The position numbers and the translations under genes were made by a program. From the NCBI GenBank assembly GCA_035610835.1, contig CM069442.1:63217431-63281430 (forward strand): a stretch of DNA of 64,000 nucleotides, written 5' to 3'. Position 1 is the first letter of the stretch. Each line of letters opens with the position of its first letter. Positions 23,522 through 38,500 of this stretch are shown here, piece after piece. The notes beneath the pieces are model-generated. The model saw only the letters and a program-made list of their open reading frames with translations. It was not told where the DNA came from and ran no database searches. Source of the stretch: Ophiura sarsii. Its lineage: Eukaryota > Echinodermata > Ophiuroidea > Amphilepidida > Ophiuridae.

Positions 23522-26500
23522 CTAAAAATAACAATTTAAAAATGTATTAAAATAAGAATTCCAAATCACTGTATAATAATAATATCATAAATGCTCAGAA
23601 CTGCAATATATCTGGAATTCATCCCAAGATAAACATCCTTATATCTTCAACCAGTATTATTGATGTTGAACTAGGATTTGTGCAATTTTGATACATAACA
23701 GCAGTTTGTAAATTTAATTGTAACAAAGCAATCAACTATGGATAAAACACACCGAGACCGTATTCATTGATCTATAATTGATGAACCGAGTAGTTTGATT
23801 CTGAAAGCATATTCTATTATCATAACAAATTAATCCTAATATTTCTGTGGATAAATAGATGGTGCAGAAATCCAAAGTTCACAAATTATTCAAATATATG
23901 GATAAAGTTCACTTTAGGTCAAGGCATACATTAATTACATTGTAGAATAAATTGCCTCAATATAACTATGTAATGAACTTTATTTCATCAAATACTTGAT
24001 GCATGGCTGGGTCATAACACACACATTTCCAGATCAACTCTGCCTATTTTAGTGTTGCCACGGTTTATCATGACCCTTGCGCCAAGGCAAAAAAAAGCGT
24101 GCTACGGCTGCATAAAGTTGGGTGTATCCATGGTGAAATTCATTCATGATTTAGACTGATGTTAAGACTATATTACTGAATAAAGCTGTCTAATCCTTTA
24201 ATCCTTTAACACAGTTTAACACAGATTTCGTGCTAGGTTAATTCCGTGCAGAATTACAATGAAGGATAAACCTAAAGTTGAGCTACCAATGTATTTTCTA
24301 TGGACACAACAACAATGGGCTACTTTTTGTTGTGAGCCGCAGCCTAGACAGCACTTGCACCATGGTTTGGGAGAAGTTTCAGTTGATAACACGACTACTT
24401 ACTTCAGATCGTGTAACAATGACACGTATGAGGGTGTCATCATCTGTACCAGCTCCTTTGCATGCCTTGTACAGGCGATCAGCGAAGAAAGACGGTCTGC
24501 TGCGCACACACGTTACTAAGAGAAAAAAGAAGGTAACCATAAAGGGGTTATGGTTTGTTTTTTCTTATGATAAAATAATCAGTTGATCCCTGCCTTTTGC
24601 CCAAATGCTTAATGCAGTAAGATGATTGACAGACAGTTGAGCTTGGACATTCAATCACGCACCCAGTGATTCTATTAATTTTGGGATAAGAAAGTGCTAT
24701 ACTGATGTACGTAGCGAAAACGGTCCCTTTTGCATATTTGCATAAATTATGGTAATCGTCCGGAATGCGTCCGTGACCAGGGTTTATCGCGTTTAACCTG
24801 GTTTAACGTCATTTTTGGTCGGCATAGGTTTGGTGGCGCTGTTCTCGCGGTAGATTTACACAGACGACGGTGGCCACGCGAAACCTACATTTTGAATTCA
24901 TATAGGAATAACACCTAAACGCGAATGTTAATCTTATCATTTTGACAAATTCATCATAATTAGAAGAATTTTCATCGTTAACCGGGCGATGACTGTTAAA
25001 AATAATTCAAATTGGTGCACTCCCACTGCCATATTGGGTCATCTGAGAGACGCGTGGCCAGCGTCGCGTCGTCTACTACAATCACGCCTTATCGGTATAG
25101 CGCCACCAATTCTATGCCAACCAAATTTTAATTTAAAAGTGGCTTCCGATCGGCAAGCTGAGTGGAACACCCCTGACGCACCTTTGTTACTTGCTGCTAG
25201 CTAATATATTGTTCCATCTAGATGCAAAATAGCATCTCACTTTTCAAGTTGAGGTGCAATTACTCCTTTTCATTGTATTATGCAACAGGCTGAACCATAA
25301 CAACTTGTATTCCAAGTTCGCACCAGATTTTGAAACTGATATAGTAACAGACATATTTTTGGGCCATATGTGATATGACATGCCAAAACCATAGGTATTT
25401 TTCCGTACTATGTGAACATACAGGGAAATAACTAATAGTACTTACTGACTGCTTTGAGTCCATTCTTGATGTCTCCAGAGAACTCTCTATCGATACTATT
25501 TAAGATGTCCCGCTGGGAAATCTACAAATATGGATAAACATAATACATAATATGTAGATAAACATTTATGGTAAAGTGAAGTTGATGTCTCTATAGCAGG
25601 GCTTGAAACAAGGAATAAAGAACCAGGAGCTACCTATTCATTATACAAATTTCCCCTGGTTCACAGATTTCCCTTTAGGACCAGGGGTAATTTGTCGGAG
25701 TAATTCTGTTATACCCTTCACAGAGGTATTCATAGTGCATGATTTTTAAGAACGACGCATACTACCGATGTTGGTGTGTAGGGTATAACAGAATTATGCC
25801 CAAGGAGGAACCAGGGATATTTTTCAATGTAAAAGTTGCTACTGGTGACACAATTTACATAAGAATCAGGGCATTTTGATATTTATCGGGTGTAAATAAC
25901 CTCCATGCTTTTGCTTATTTCAAGCCCTGCTCTGTGGCTTTGTTAATCAGACTGATTCTGACTAACAAAAAGAAAATGGTTCGTCTGAGAGACGTTGGTT
26001 AAAAAGCTAAGAGAATTAGCCGTTTTGAAGAATGGGAGGGCAGTATTTGGATTTATATAACGCATGAAAATATTCTAGCCATCTGATTGGTGGATACTAC
26101 ATCACTTGCTTGACGTCACTTTTGTCTTTCAAAAAGAACTATTACGGTCAATAGTAATTTTTGAAACACAAAAATGCCCTGCCTCGTACGATTTTGCCAT
26201 AATGGCATGGAGGATCGGCTCGCCTGTAAGATCTTTTTTATGTTTTATTTGATCAAAATCGCACACAAAAATATTTTCATGCGTTATATAAAACAAATAT
26301 GGACTGCTCTTAATTCGTCTCCAGATCACCTTGATCACCTTGGGCAATAGTTCACCCCATTTCCATCATGAACAGTCCATATTTGTATAATATTCAATAG
26401 GAGAGGGCGTAAAACCCAGGAAAATACAAAGAATGTGCAGATACGTGTGCACATTTTCTTATGAACCTACAAGTTTAATCTTATTTTAGTGATTAGTAAA

Positions 26501-29500
26501 ATAATGCATTACAGTAGCCATCAGGAGTGACAAAAAATGAAAGTAACAAACTTGAAAGAAAAAACACAAAGACAAATAAGGCATGGAAATATGTGGCTAG
26601 GTTACAATTCGGAAATGTTTGACATTTTCCAGTTTGCTTATTTTTCAGTCGATTACTTTAAATTTTTGGGAAGATAAACTAGATTAACTACGCTTTATAC
26701 AAACAACAACAATGTCATGGTTCAATGCACACATCAAGATTAAATGGCCCTTTCAATCTGTGCACAATTGTGTTTGATTCACCCTGTATATTTTTTAAGA
26801 GACTTATCTTATCGTTGAAAATCAGCAAAATAGGATTTTGTTTCAATTTTGAAAATTACTGTGACAGAAGGCTGTTGCAAGTCCCGTTCCCAAGCCCGCC
26901 CTCTATTGAAATTTCAAACTTATTCGTCACCCAGCGGAAGACGGACTCCCGTTACTTGATGCATCCGCCATGTAAAAATTGACAGCTGTGCGTCACTAAA
27001 TAGCACGCCCTCAAGTCGTTCCGAAGAAACTGATAAGTTGTATCCTTAATTTGCATATTATATACTCTATTGAGATACCTCTGCAGTCATAGCATATTGC
27101 ACTAATTGATGCAGCATTTATGTACGAGAGCAAGGATTTATCTTGGATCCTATGTATGCATACACTAGCACATTAGAATCATATTAACCTGTGTTGATTG
27201 AAACACACTCTAACATCACTTCAGAGAGTTTAATGAACAGAGTATTAACTGCAACCAAGAGCTACCTTTTGGGTGTACTACAGATGTAATGTATCAACAA
27301 CTTCTGTATTTTGTCATCCACTTTGAAAAATGGTGCAGTGACATTCACTTTTCAGGTGAAGTATACAGCAGGGGGGATCTACACCCTCCGCAGGAATTAT
27401 TGAACTAAAAACATATATTTTTAAATACTGTAGTTTAAATATATTTCGACCATCTCTGTGAGAGGCATGAAATGTAAGTGTTCTTAGGTTTACAATGTTA
27501 AATGTAATCCAAACTACCCAGTCAGTAAGTGATTATAGCTTGTGATTGTACTTAATCTTTAATCATGATGAAATGTTAAACATTTCCGAATTGTAACCTA
27601 GCCACAGATTTCCATGCCTTATTTGTCTTTGTTTTTTCTTTCAAGTTTGTTACTTTCATTTTTTGCTTATCTTTAAGTCGATTACTTTCATTTTTTGGGA
27701 AGATAAACTAGATTAAGAGGTCGCCATTTTCACATACGTACAGAGTTACGTACGCATTAAATGGCGAAAATTTCATGGCTTGATAAAATAATTCCCGCCT
27801 CTCAAGATCGCCATTTAAGTTATGTATGCTTAGGGTATATTTTTACCCCCACCTGTTACGTACGCTTTGTACGCTTCTGAAAATGTGCAAATTATTGACG
27901 ACCCCTAACTTAGCTTTATACAAACAACAATAATTTCATGGTTCAATGCACACATCAAGGTCAAATGGCCGTTCTAATCTGTACACAATTTTTTTGATTC
28001 ACCCTGTATAATATTACAAGGCTTATATTTAACGTAAAAATTATCACACTTACCCTAACAAATTATTAGAATGGTGTAAACTCGCCTAGAAAATGGTTGA
28101 CTCATTGCAGTTTATAGGCTCAAAAAAGGTGTCATTTGGACATGTATTGCGAGATGTTGGGGTCAAGGGTGAGATAAAATCATTGGACTAGCTGCCCCTA
28201 GGAATTCTGGTACCTATTGGCTGCACTCAGTTTGTTAAGATGATAATTTTAATGCAAATATTTAGGGTTGAAAAGCAAAAATACAATGATTGCACATATT
28301 GATGTGTACACGTTACCATGGTGAAGCACACCCGTCAATGTTTAGCACCCTCAAGTGAAACGGGCTCACGTTCTGGAGCTGACTGCTTATAGCTGACCCA
28401 TACCTTTGTATATTCAGTAAATGTAGCCCTCAGCTGCGCAAAGTTGCGAATGGCCAAGATGCGATTAAAGGTGGACTCGTCGGTTCCCATCTTCTTTTCT
28501 CCAGCTTGGTACAGCTCATTTGCTTCTTTGATGGCCTTTGCTTGATCCACAGTGTTGGTTTCATCACGGTTTCCCTGGTAACGATATATAAATACACACA
28601 TTAATAAATCAAATAAGGGATAAAGGCATATCTTACTATGTTTATTGCATCTTGTATATCGGCATGAAACAAACTGGTGTCTTTCCTGGGATAAAACTCA
28701 AAAGCTTAAAACTCTGCCTAAACCCTAATCCTTCTGTTTTCTCCAGCCCCATTGTGACACATCAACCCAAAATGTATTAAAGCCATACACCTTTACTCAA
28801 ACTAATGATTGTTATTTTTTGTAAACGGGTTGTTTTTAAGCCTTGTGAAAACTCAATTATTTCCCCTGGTATCACAATTATCCCACACCCCATTGTAAAT
28901 CATACACACTTACTCCCACCCCTCCCTAAAAGCATTTGTTTTACCTGGCACATAGAACGAAAGAGCCCTTAAAGAACCCATGTGTGTCACCAATTTATTT
29001 CCCCACCTAAATGTAAGCCCCTATCCCCTGTGAAGCATTTGTTTACCTAGCACATAGAAACCAGAAGCCTCTTGAAGTGACTAATTGTGTCACCAATGCA
29101 ATGCAATTATCCCGCACGCCATTGTAAATCATACGCACCTGCCTCCTAAAAAGTATTTATTTTACCTGGCACACAGGAACAAAAAAGTCCTTGAACCCAT
29201 GTGTGTCACCAATTCATCTCACCACCCAAATGTACACCCCTACCAGGCTTCTCGTTAGGTAAAAATATGATGGGGTCTACTGGACCCCATAATCTACCAA
29301 TTCTCAAAATTATGGGGTCCGAGAAGAAATTATGGGGTCCAAGTCAAAAATGTAATTTGCGAATTGTGACTTCGGAATCGGATACGGAGTGGTTAAACGG
29401 GGACTACAGCGCTGAAATGTCCAAAAACTGTCTTCTCTATTTATTTTGTTGTTTGTAAATAGAAAGATAAGTAAATAAATGACTTTCAAATATTTGTAAG

Positions 29501-32500
29501 CTTACACGTGCAAAATTATCTTGACACAAGATTAGAAATTATTGCGTCCAGATGGACGCAATAAAGAGTCCAGTTTAAAATGTACTGCGTTTTTAGCAAA
29601 AATATTGCGTCCCCAGACGTAAAAACGCAATGTAACGAGAAGCCTGACCCCTACCCCTTATTACGCATTTGTCTTACCTGGCACATAGAAACAAGAAGCC
29701 TCTTGAAAGACCCACTGGTGTCACCAATGCAATCTTTCTCCAAAGTATTGCCATATTCTAAAATAAAGTGTGTAAATAAATGCAATTAATATACAGGATG
29801 TCTCAAAACAAATTACAACGCACCTTTAGGTGATCGTTACTTCTTCAATAAGGGTCAGAATAGAACTATTCAAACGACAAAGTCCAGTCAAATTAGTAGG
29901 CTATATTTTAAAGAAAACTGTGTTTGATTCGGTTTAGTAGTTACAGAGAAATTACTTATTATGTAAAAGTAGTCAAAGAACACTTCAATCCAAGTTTGCT
30001 TATATATAATGATTCAGACAGCACAGACAAGAAATCAATCAATACTTCTCTCAAAGATAATATTCATTCAATTGTTTTTCTTGTTTCATTTTTTTCTTTT
30101 AAACTAAATAATATGCCAGCTATTAACAAAGTTTAACATAATATAGTACATCAAAGTTGTCAAAGTTATTTTCATGGCCATTTAAAACTTGATATTGGTA
30201 AATGTTGAAGTTTACTATCGCCAAAATGCGCACGATACATTCAATCTTTTTATTACAATTGAAAACAAACCGATGGTAAGTTTGAACATGGTCAGTTATT
30301 GACCAAGTTCAAGATAGCCAATAACATTGCGCATAATCATTATCAAGGTTTTTATCTACACATTTTAACTTGATGAAAATAAAGCATGAAATCATGATTG
30401 TTTACTTTATTAATGCAATTGAAAACAAAATATGGTTATGCATTCATCTAAGTATTCAACAGTGCTGGCTAATTAAAAAGGGAATGAGTATGTAAACACC
30501 CGAAATTAGGAATTTAGATATACAAATTTAGTTGTGAAGATTGATCAATTATTGATCAATTATTCCTTCTAAAATTCCACAACTTGTTCAGAAACGCCAT
30601 AAAAATCCATACTTTCTGAGTTGTATTTCTTATTTATCGTTGTAGTAGCGCAGTTGTTTAAAACACACACACAAAATGTCATCGGATTTTGTCTGACAAT
30701 GTTATTGCTGTTATCTTTAATTTATCACTCCCTCTGCGGTATTGCAGTTGCTAATTGAACTGTTCACTAGCACATGGTAATATAAAAGGAGTAACATTAC
30801 ATAACATTTTGTGTGCAAAACAGCAATCATCCTGTTGGATCATAATCATGGACTCGGCCTCGACCACTCTGGTGTGTGTGTGTTGGTAGGGGGCAGAGTT
30901 AGCAAAACACAAAAAAGGTTAGAAACATTGTATAGTATTTGTTATACATCAAAACAACTAAATCAGAAAGTGCCCCCGTAAATGTCAAAATATTATTGGA
31001 ACAGGATTTTCCCAACTTCTTTTGAATGACTTAGGGATAGAGTGATGAAGCTGACGCAAAAAAATAATAAACAATATTTTACCTCTAACGGAGTGTACTT
31101 CTTGCAAATGCTAACTACCATAAATCATCAAGCTTTGTATAACAGCAAATGAGTAGGTATTGCAGACTTGCAGTAAGCTCATAAATCTATCCGTGTTTAA
31201 CCCAAGCAATTTGTTTAAACTTTCTTCGTCGAGTGTTTCATCCTATTTTAAAACTTGAGTTATGTTGAAAGTATGTCGACGTCAAGATATAATTATATTG
31301 ACATGTCAACATGAAAAAACATGCCAACCACAGCCTTTGTGGCAATAGATCATAAGCTGATTTATGACCCTATCTTTCCTAAAATTAATTTCTCATCGCA
31401 TGTAGGACTATTTTTCACCACCCATCAGGCCAGTGTTAAAGGTTTATTATGCGATCATTCCAGGGAACGCCCTCAATCCTCGAGAAACAAATTAAAGCAG
31501 ATTTTCTTGCAGATTTACATTTCTGATCATAAATCGTAAATACATTCCAAGTTACAGGGCGATACGATTCCTAATTACTTCAAAATCATGGTTTCAGAGT
31601 GAAAGTAAACTGTGGGGTTAACCCCAACAGTTTATTTTCACTCTAAATTCATTCTAAAGCCATGATTTTAAGGTAATTAGTAATCAAATCGGTCTGTAAC
31701 TCAGAATATATTTTGATTTATGATCAGAAATATAAATCTGCAAGAAAATCTCCCCTCAATTTGTTTTCGAGGGTTGAGGGCATCACCTGGAAAATATCAC
31801 ATAATATACCTTTAAGTGGCCTAGACGACCATTTTTTTTAGAAAACGTTGGAAAAAAATGTATTGCAAATAAATACTGATACAAATCATTTTTTTGGCAT
31901 GGCAAATTATGGCAAATTTGTGTTATATTTTTGGTCATTCTGAATGGGATTTTATGGTCATTTGAAGTGTTAAATTTATGGTCATTTTGAAGGAGAAATA
32001 AGAAAAAGAAGCTGTGCTGTGGCTGGTTTATTTTCTTTTTCAATCTCGCTTTTCTCCCGAGGGTAGCATTCTTGCACACTTTGATTCATTAGAAGTGCTG
32101 TTATTTTTAATATTACTTACGTTTCTTGTAAAGTGCAGTCATTTCTTGGATCTGACTATTAGTCCTGGTACATAATATTTCAATGAGGAGCTCTTCGTCG
32201 GTACCTAAGCCCTGTTTACAGAACAAGAGGCAAAAAAAGATGTCACATTTTTTCATATATAGTGAGCTTTTGGTCTTTGTCGGAATAAGCACAAAACTAC
32301 TTTTCCTGGGACACTTTACTTCAGTAATTGGTGCCTACCTAAAGTGCATTTTTTATTACTTTCACTCCCCACAATTATTCATACAGACCAACATAAAAGC
32401 CCCGCAAACAAGTTTGAATGTACACGGTGCAACATGTATGCAATTCTCTGTATTCACAATACAATGCGCCATTAGCGGTTGCTTGGGAGAAGCAGACAAA

Positions 32501-35500
32501 ATACTAAAGTGCAACATGGGGAAAAGTACTGTTCACAGGGAATCCATCACTGAGCTATTTTTTCGACATTACTATCATCACATTTAAAAAAAATTAAACT
32601 TGTCCGACGACGAGCCTGATTAACTCTTACCTATATTATGACTACCTGTCGTAAAAGCCATCTCACAATCTAAAAGGCGGATAGTTGCGGATACCTAAAC
32701 CTAGGTTATCCGTTGGACAGTGACACCAATATAAACTTTCTTATTTCCAACGCTGGATACAAGACCTAATACCAAACCAAACTCATGAAAATCAAAACAG
32801 TGAATGATGAACACACAACCTGAAGCACGTAACCACGCCAGGTGCACCTTGCGCCATGCATCAACAACAAACCAAGCGTGACGCGCAATTGCCGCGTACA
32901 AAGGATACCGACCGGAAAGCCGCGCGCCATTACCAGACATAACCTATATATGACCGGTCATCGACAGCTATAGAGCAACTAACGCGTAAACAACCTGTAA
33001 TAGGTCGATGACCTTTTGCGCCTACAGAAAGCCCAAAAGATGTCACATTTTTTCATATATAGTGAGCTTTTGGTCTTTGTCGGAATAAGCACAATAATAC
33101 TGTTCATGGGACACTTTACTACAGTAATTGATGCCTACCTAAAGTGCATTTCTATTACTTTCACTCCCCACAATTATTCATACAGACCAACATAAAAGCC
33201 CTTTTTTTTTGTATTTTGTTAATCTATTGTTGTATGTCATAAAATAAAAAAGTCCCTATAAACGGGCTGGAAAGAGAAAAACAATATAAAAAAAACAAAA
33301 AAACAACAAACAAACATAAAAGCCCTGTCAACACGTTTGAATGTACACAGTGCAACATGCATGCAATTCTCTGTATTCACAATACAATGCGCCACCAGCG
33401 GTTGCTTGGGAGAAGCAGACAAAATACTAAAGTGCAACATGGGGAAAAGTTGACATCCAAAGTCTGTGTAATACAAATACAACACAGGAATAGTGTCTGT
33501 GTGTGTTTAAATATCAACACATTGGCTATACACACGGATGCACACTAAAACAGCAATCTACAAATATAGTACATTTATTCTACTGTTCACAGGGAATCCA
33601 TCACTGAGCTATTTTTCGACATTATTATCATCACATTTAAAAAAATTTAAACTTGTCTAACGGCGAGCCCGTTTAACTCTTAACCTTTATAATGACTACC
33701 CGTCGTAAAAGCCTATCTCACAATCTAAAAATGATTGTTTTTAAATTCAAAAGTATGGTGCCTGGAATAGCAAAGAAGTACTCACTTTGATAGCTTTGTG
33801 AATTTGATGAACATCGTACTCTGGAATGGGTACAAACATGGCTAAGATGATTTCTTCCAAATTGCCACTCAATTCAGACTTCAGATCCTTGATAAGGTCC
33901 TGGAAACAGATAATAATATATAAGATATCATAGTATTAAATATTAATAAATTCAGATTACGCATAGTGCTTCGATGGGTTCTTTAACTCCAATAATATAT
34001 TTACATGTCATTCTAGCCAAATAAACAATTTAGAAATCCAAAAATAACCTCTTTTTATCATGGTTAAATAATATGTGATGTGATCATGCAAAATGAGTCT
34101 GAAGTCGGAAATATCATTTTTCTTAGTTTTCTACGTGCCTGTACTGGTTATTTGCAGTGCAACAATTTGCAGACAATTTTATTAACAATGAACAATTAAT
34201 TCCGGCCAAATGTGAAATTGAAGATTTGTCAAAGCAATGGAAAACAAAAGAAATTCTATCCTTGTGTTTGGTTATATTGTTAAATCAATATTTGCAAGAT
34301 CATTTTGTTTGATCACATCACATGTGTACAGCCTCAGCAAAAGGTGCAGTTGGCTCTTTTTAAAAAAAGTTGAGATCTTAATATCAACAAAAGGAGCTTT
34401 GTGAATGCTTCAAAATGACACCTTTGTGGTTAAGATTGGATACTGTTTTCTGATTTTATGAAGAAGAAAAGTTACTGTAAAATTGACTTTATTTTCTTTG
34501 TTTTTCCATGTCTAATTCCATCAATATCTCCAAATGCATATTGCCGACAACTGCTCCCATTTGACGCGACGGTTTACACATGTGGTAAAAAAAGTTCACT
34601 ATATGATCCAAATTACCAGAAGCAAAAAAGTCCTGTCACTGAACCTCATACAACAAACTCTGCAAATTAACCTGGTTACTTGGTGTCTAGATGGACCAAG
34701 GGTAAGTTATAGAGTCATTGATTTACTGCCTGACAAGTAAATTTGTTGAGGTCAGACATTTGTAAACAATCATTAATTTTCATATAATGGATGGTCCCTA
34801 TAAAGCATCATAGTAAAAAGTGATCGGGGTTTGCAGCATTTGTATGATACTATACTAAGAATAATACTAATTCAAACATATATAATCTGAACAGTTGTGA
34901 GTCACTGATTAAAAATGTCTATGGTGCGTCCATCATATTTGCCTTCAAAGAACAATGGCATTGGTTAGTATTACTATACAAAATAATTTGGACATTTGAC
35001 ACACACTGGATCTGCAGATTTTCTTCACAAATTCGATAAAGTCAGACAACCCATACAACATTTTATCAAATGTTTTATTAAAATAAAACTATTTCTGCAT
35101 CACACAAAACACAAAACTGTATATCAGCGTTCGGATTTTATTTTAGGGGAATACAAAATCGACATAAATAATACAAATAGTCCATCTTCCTAGGACGATC
35201 ATGGAGGAGCTAATAAAGAGAGGACTGAGCTCTGTCAGTGGCAGGAATGAAGCATTGATCGCTGGCACAGGAGTCACATTCATAGCTATGCCTCGGGAGT
35301 CATGCCTCAGGAGTCTTGTCCACAAAAGAAATTGTACACATACATAACCTGCTATGAATGACTAAGCAAGCCAGGGGCCACCATATTATAGGTGTTGTGG
35401 CATCTTGTTGTACTTGGAAGAGTTAGGATTAAAGCTGTATTTTTAAAAAGAAGTAACAAGCATTTTGATTTGGGAGATAGACTTCCTTTTTCTGATTAAC

Positions 35501-38500
35501 ATACCTTTCCATACATAGTCTTAAACATGAGTTTGATTTGCTGTCGTTGGTCATTACTGCGTGTTATCAGTATTTCAATGATGGCTTTCTCGTCAGTACC
35601 TGTGTGATAGAATCAATGTTTGATATATAAAGGCTGCATACTTAGATGAGGTGACATGATTCAAATAATTCACCGGTAGTAGTGAACGCCTCGCTCATTA
35701 GTTTCATTTGAAGAAGAAAAAAATGTTTGTTTACTATGTTTGGTACCCTTGACACATGTTTGGTGGAAAGGGATTTCATCCAATTGAATCAGAATTTGAA
35801 GCTACAAGCGCAATACAACTTTTTATTTTTGCCCGAATGATAAACTAGTGTATGAAGCACTTTCGGATTAGGATTTCATTCATGTCTGCTAAAAACAAAT
35901 TTAGCTTATCAAAAGCACACACATGTAGTAGTCTTATCAATCAAAGATTTTCTTTTAATGAATTATAAAAAAGCAACCCTAGCTTTTCAGGTTGAGTTAA
36001 AAAAAAGGGCGATATAACTTATGTTTCAGGTCTTAATCTACCAACCTTCTATATGCGTTACATTGTGCTTTTTCACACTGTGAGCATTTGATAAATGTTT
36101 GGATTGTTCTTTTGTTGGCGCAATAACATCGCCTATGACAAGGGGTTATTTCATGTGTATGAATTCAATAAATGATGTTTAATTAATTAAATATCTGCAT
36201 GTATTTCCAACAGCTGAAATCTATTTAATTATATGTTTGTTTGCTGTAACCCGAACCCTGACCCTAAGGAACATGCAAAATTCCAACAACAAAATCCAAT
36301 TTCTAAAAATAAAATAAAATATTTTGTTTGAGACAATTTGTATGTTGTTGTTATTATTGGTGCCTGAAACTGTTTATCATTCAGTAGAATATCAAGTATA
36401 ATTCTTTTTTAAACCCTAACCAAGTGACCTTATTGTTTTAGTTTGTTACAGTCTTATTAGCTCTCAAACGAAAGAGGATACCGGAGATTTGGATTTGTTG
36501 TGGTATTCAATGCAATGTATATCACAGTTTCAATCTCAACCACCAAACCGTCAGGAAACAAACTGAACAGGATACACCATATACAAAGTACTATTAATAC
36601 AGGAAGTGCTTTGTATTATGTTTGCATCTGATTGCTACCATATATGTTTGGTTAAGCCTGTTATATCAGCCTATTTGGGAGAATCATAAATTTGCCATGA
36701 TTAAGTTACCAAATGTGAATTTCTGTTCAAAATTTGGATAACCTTCATTGCCTTTCTGGGTAGAAAGAAATGTGTGTGTATTATGCATATTCTTCAAATA
36801 TTTCTATAACATGGTCGATCTATCAAGTTTTTGAATTAACACTCCTCAGAATTTAAGGGTTGTAGACAAATTTTAAGAGCCATAATACAATTTGGGTGGT
36901 AAACCTGACACACCTAACATATCAAAGACTGTTTATCAATAAAGACCTGTCACCTTTTAAAGTAAACATACCCAAAACATCAATATAACCTAAGTCCAAC
37001 TTTGCAAAGTCTTAGAATTTAACTATGATGTGTATTGGGCTCACAACTTTAATTAGTATATGATTTGATTTTAAATGGTTTTTAAAGGACTTAACGGAAA
37101 CAGTATTTTCTTAGGATGGATCATATAAATACATATACAATTCATTGGCTCAATGCAAGAGGGTCGTAGGTAACATTTTGACCACATTTCTTTTATATTT
37201 TATATTTGATGATTTTAGACCTATACAATAGCTTATAATTTGCATATTTACCTGTATTTTCAATATTAATAGAAAACTAAATTTGACCCAAAATGTCACT
37301 TACAACCCTTTTGCATTCAGCCTATGAATAATGCTCTTCCCGGAATCTCACTAGGGTTAGGCAAATCTTGATTCCCCCACCCAAAAAATAATAACAAATG
37401 GTGCAACATATTTAAATATGAAATAAAAATAAGGTGTTCACCTGACCCTAATCTCACATCTAAAACCCCTAAAGAAATCTTCTTCTTTTTCAATTGTCTA
37501 TTATGTCTTGGTATAATTTGTGATTTGTTTATGTTTCATATAAATGGAAAGACGATGAGTTCATTTTCCAATGATACCATAGTTGTAGCAATCACTTTAT
37601 TCACTGCTCAGCCCCTAACTTGAGAATGTGAGGAGGTGTCAATCTAAATGTGCCAAAAGCATCACTATTTAGCACTCAAATGTCAACAGAGCATCTCTCT
37701 TAACTGTAGCTGTCAATGGTACACTTCATTGAACGGAGAGCAGAGTAGTTCTCTTGAGCACATATTTTGGCACATTGAGATTTAGAACACCCCACATTCT
37801 TAAGCAAGTGGCTGAGTAGTACAGAAGCAAGTGTTTACTACTGATGTAATATGATGAACACATCACTTTGAATGTATATATATCAAAACATGATCACATC
37901 GGCACCATGCTACGATAACTGCTAAACTCATTTGGCTAAAGTGAGTTAGGCAGTTATCGTAGCAGGGTAACAATATCACAACATGTCTGAAATATTTGTT
38001 TGAGAAATATTTGTTTGAGGAGTTTATTTCTATTTTTGTCCAAAAATACTGACCCATTCCTTTCATGGCCTTGCGAAGCGTGCCGGCATCCTCTTCAGCA
38101 TCAAATGGATGATGTGGTTTAATGGTTCCATGTGATTCGTCACGCAGTGACATCTTGGCCATGGCTGCAGAAGCTGGTTCTGCCACTGGAGGAGGGGCCT
38201 ATATGGGTAAATTAGTGAAGATGGGAACCAACATATTTAAAAAATTACGAAAATTGTTTACAGCTGATAAAACAGGGTTAAAAAAAAAAGCTTAAGCCTT
38301 ATATTGTAGTTTATTAGATGTCAAACGTTTAAATAACACCGCATTTCCACTGTTATAGTCCAGTCCAGTTAACAAAGTGATGGCTTCTTATACTTTCTAA
38401 TTTGAGACTGCCCCTTGTTACAAATAATTAAGTGTGCATGACCCCTCTCCTCCCCCCCCAAAAAAAAATTAAAATTAAAAATTAAAAATTAAAAATTAAA

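Noticed and set aside
29201..29458. 85-residue open frame near exon 16
   Set aside because: It runs across the boundary of a hAT MITE and one copy of its target duplication.
29797..30130. Complete mariner element starting TACAGGATGTCTCAAAACAA
   Set aside because: Only one end was found; I could not locate a matching inverted end.
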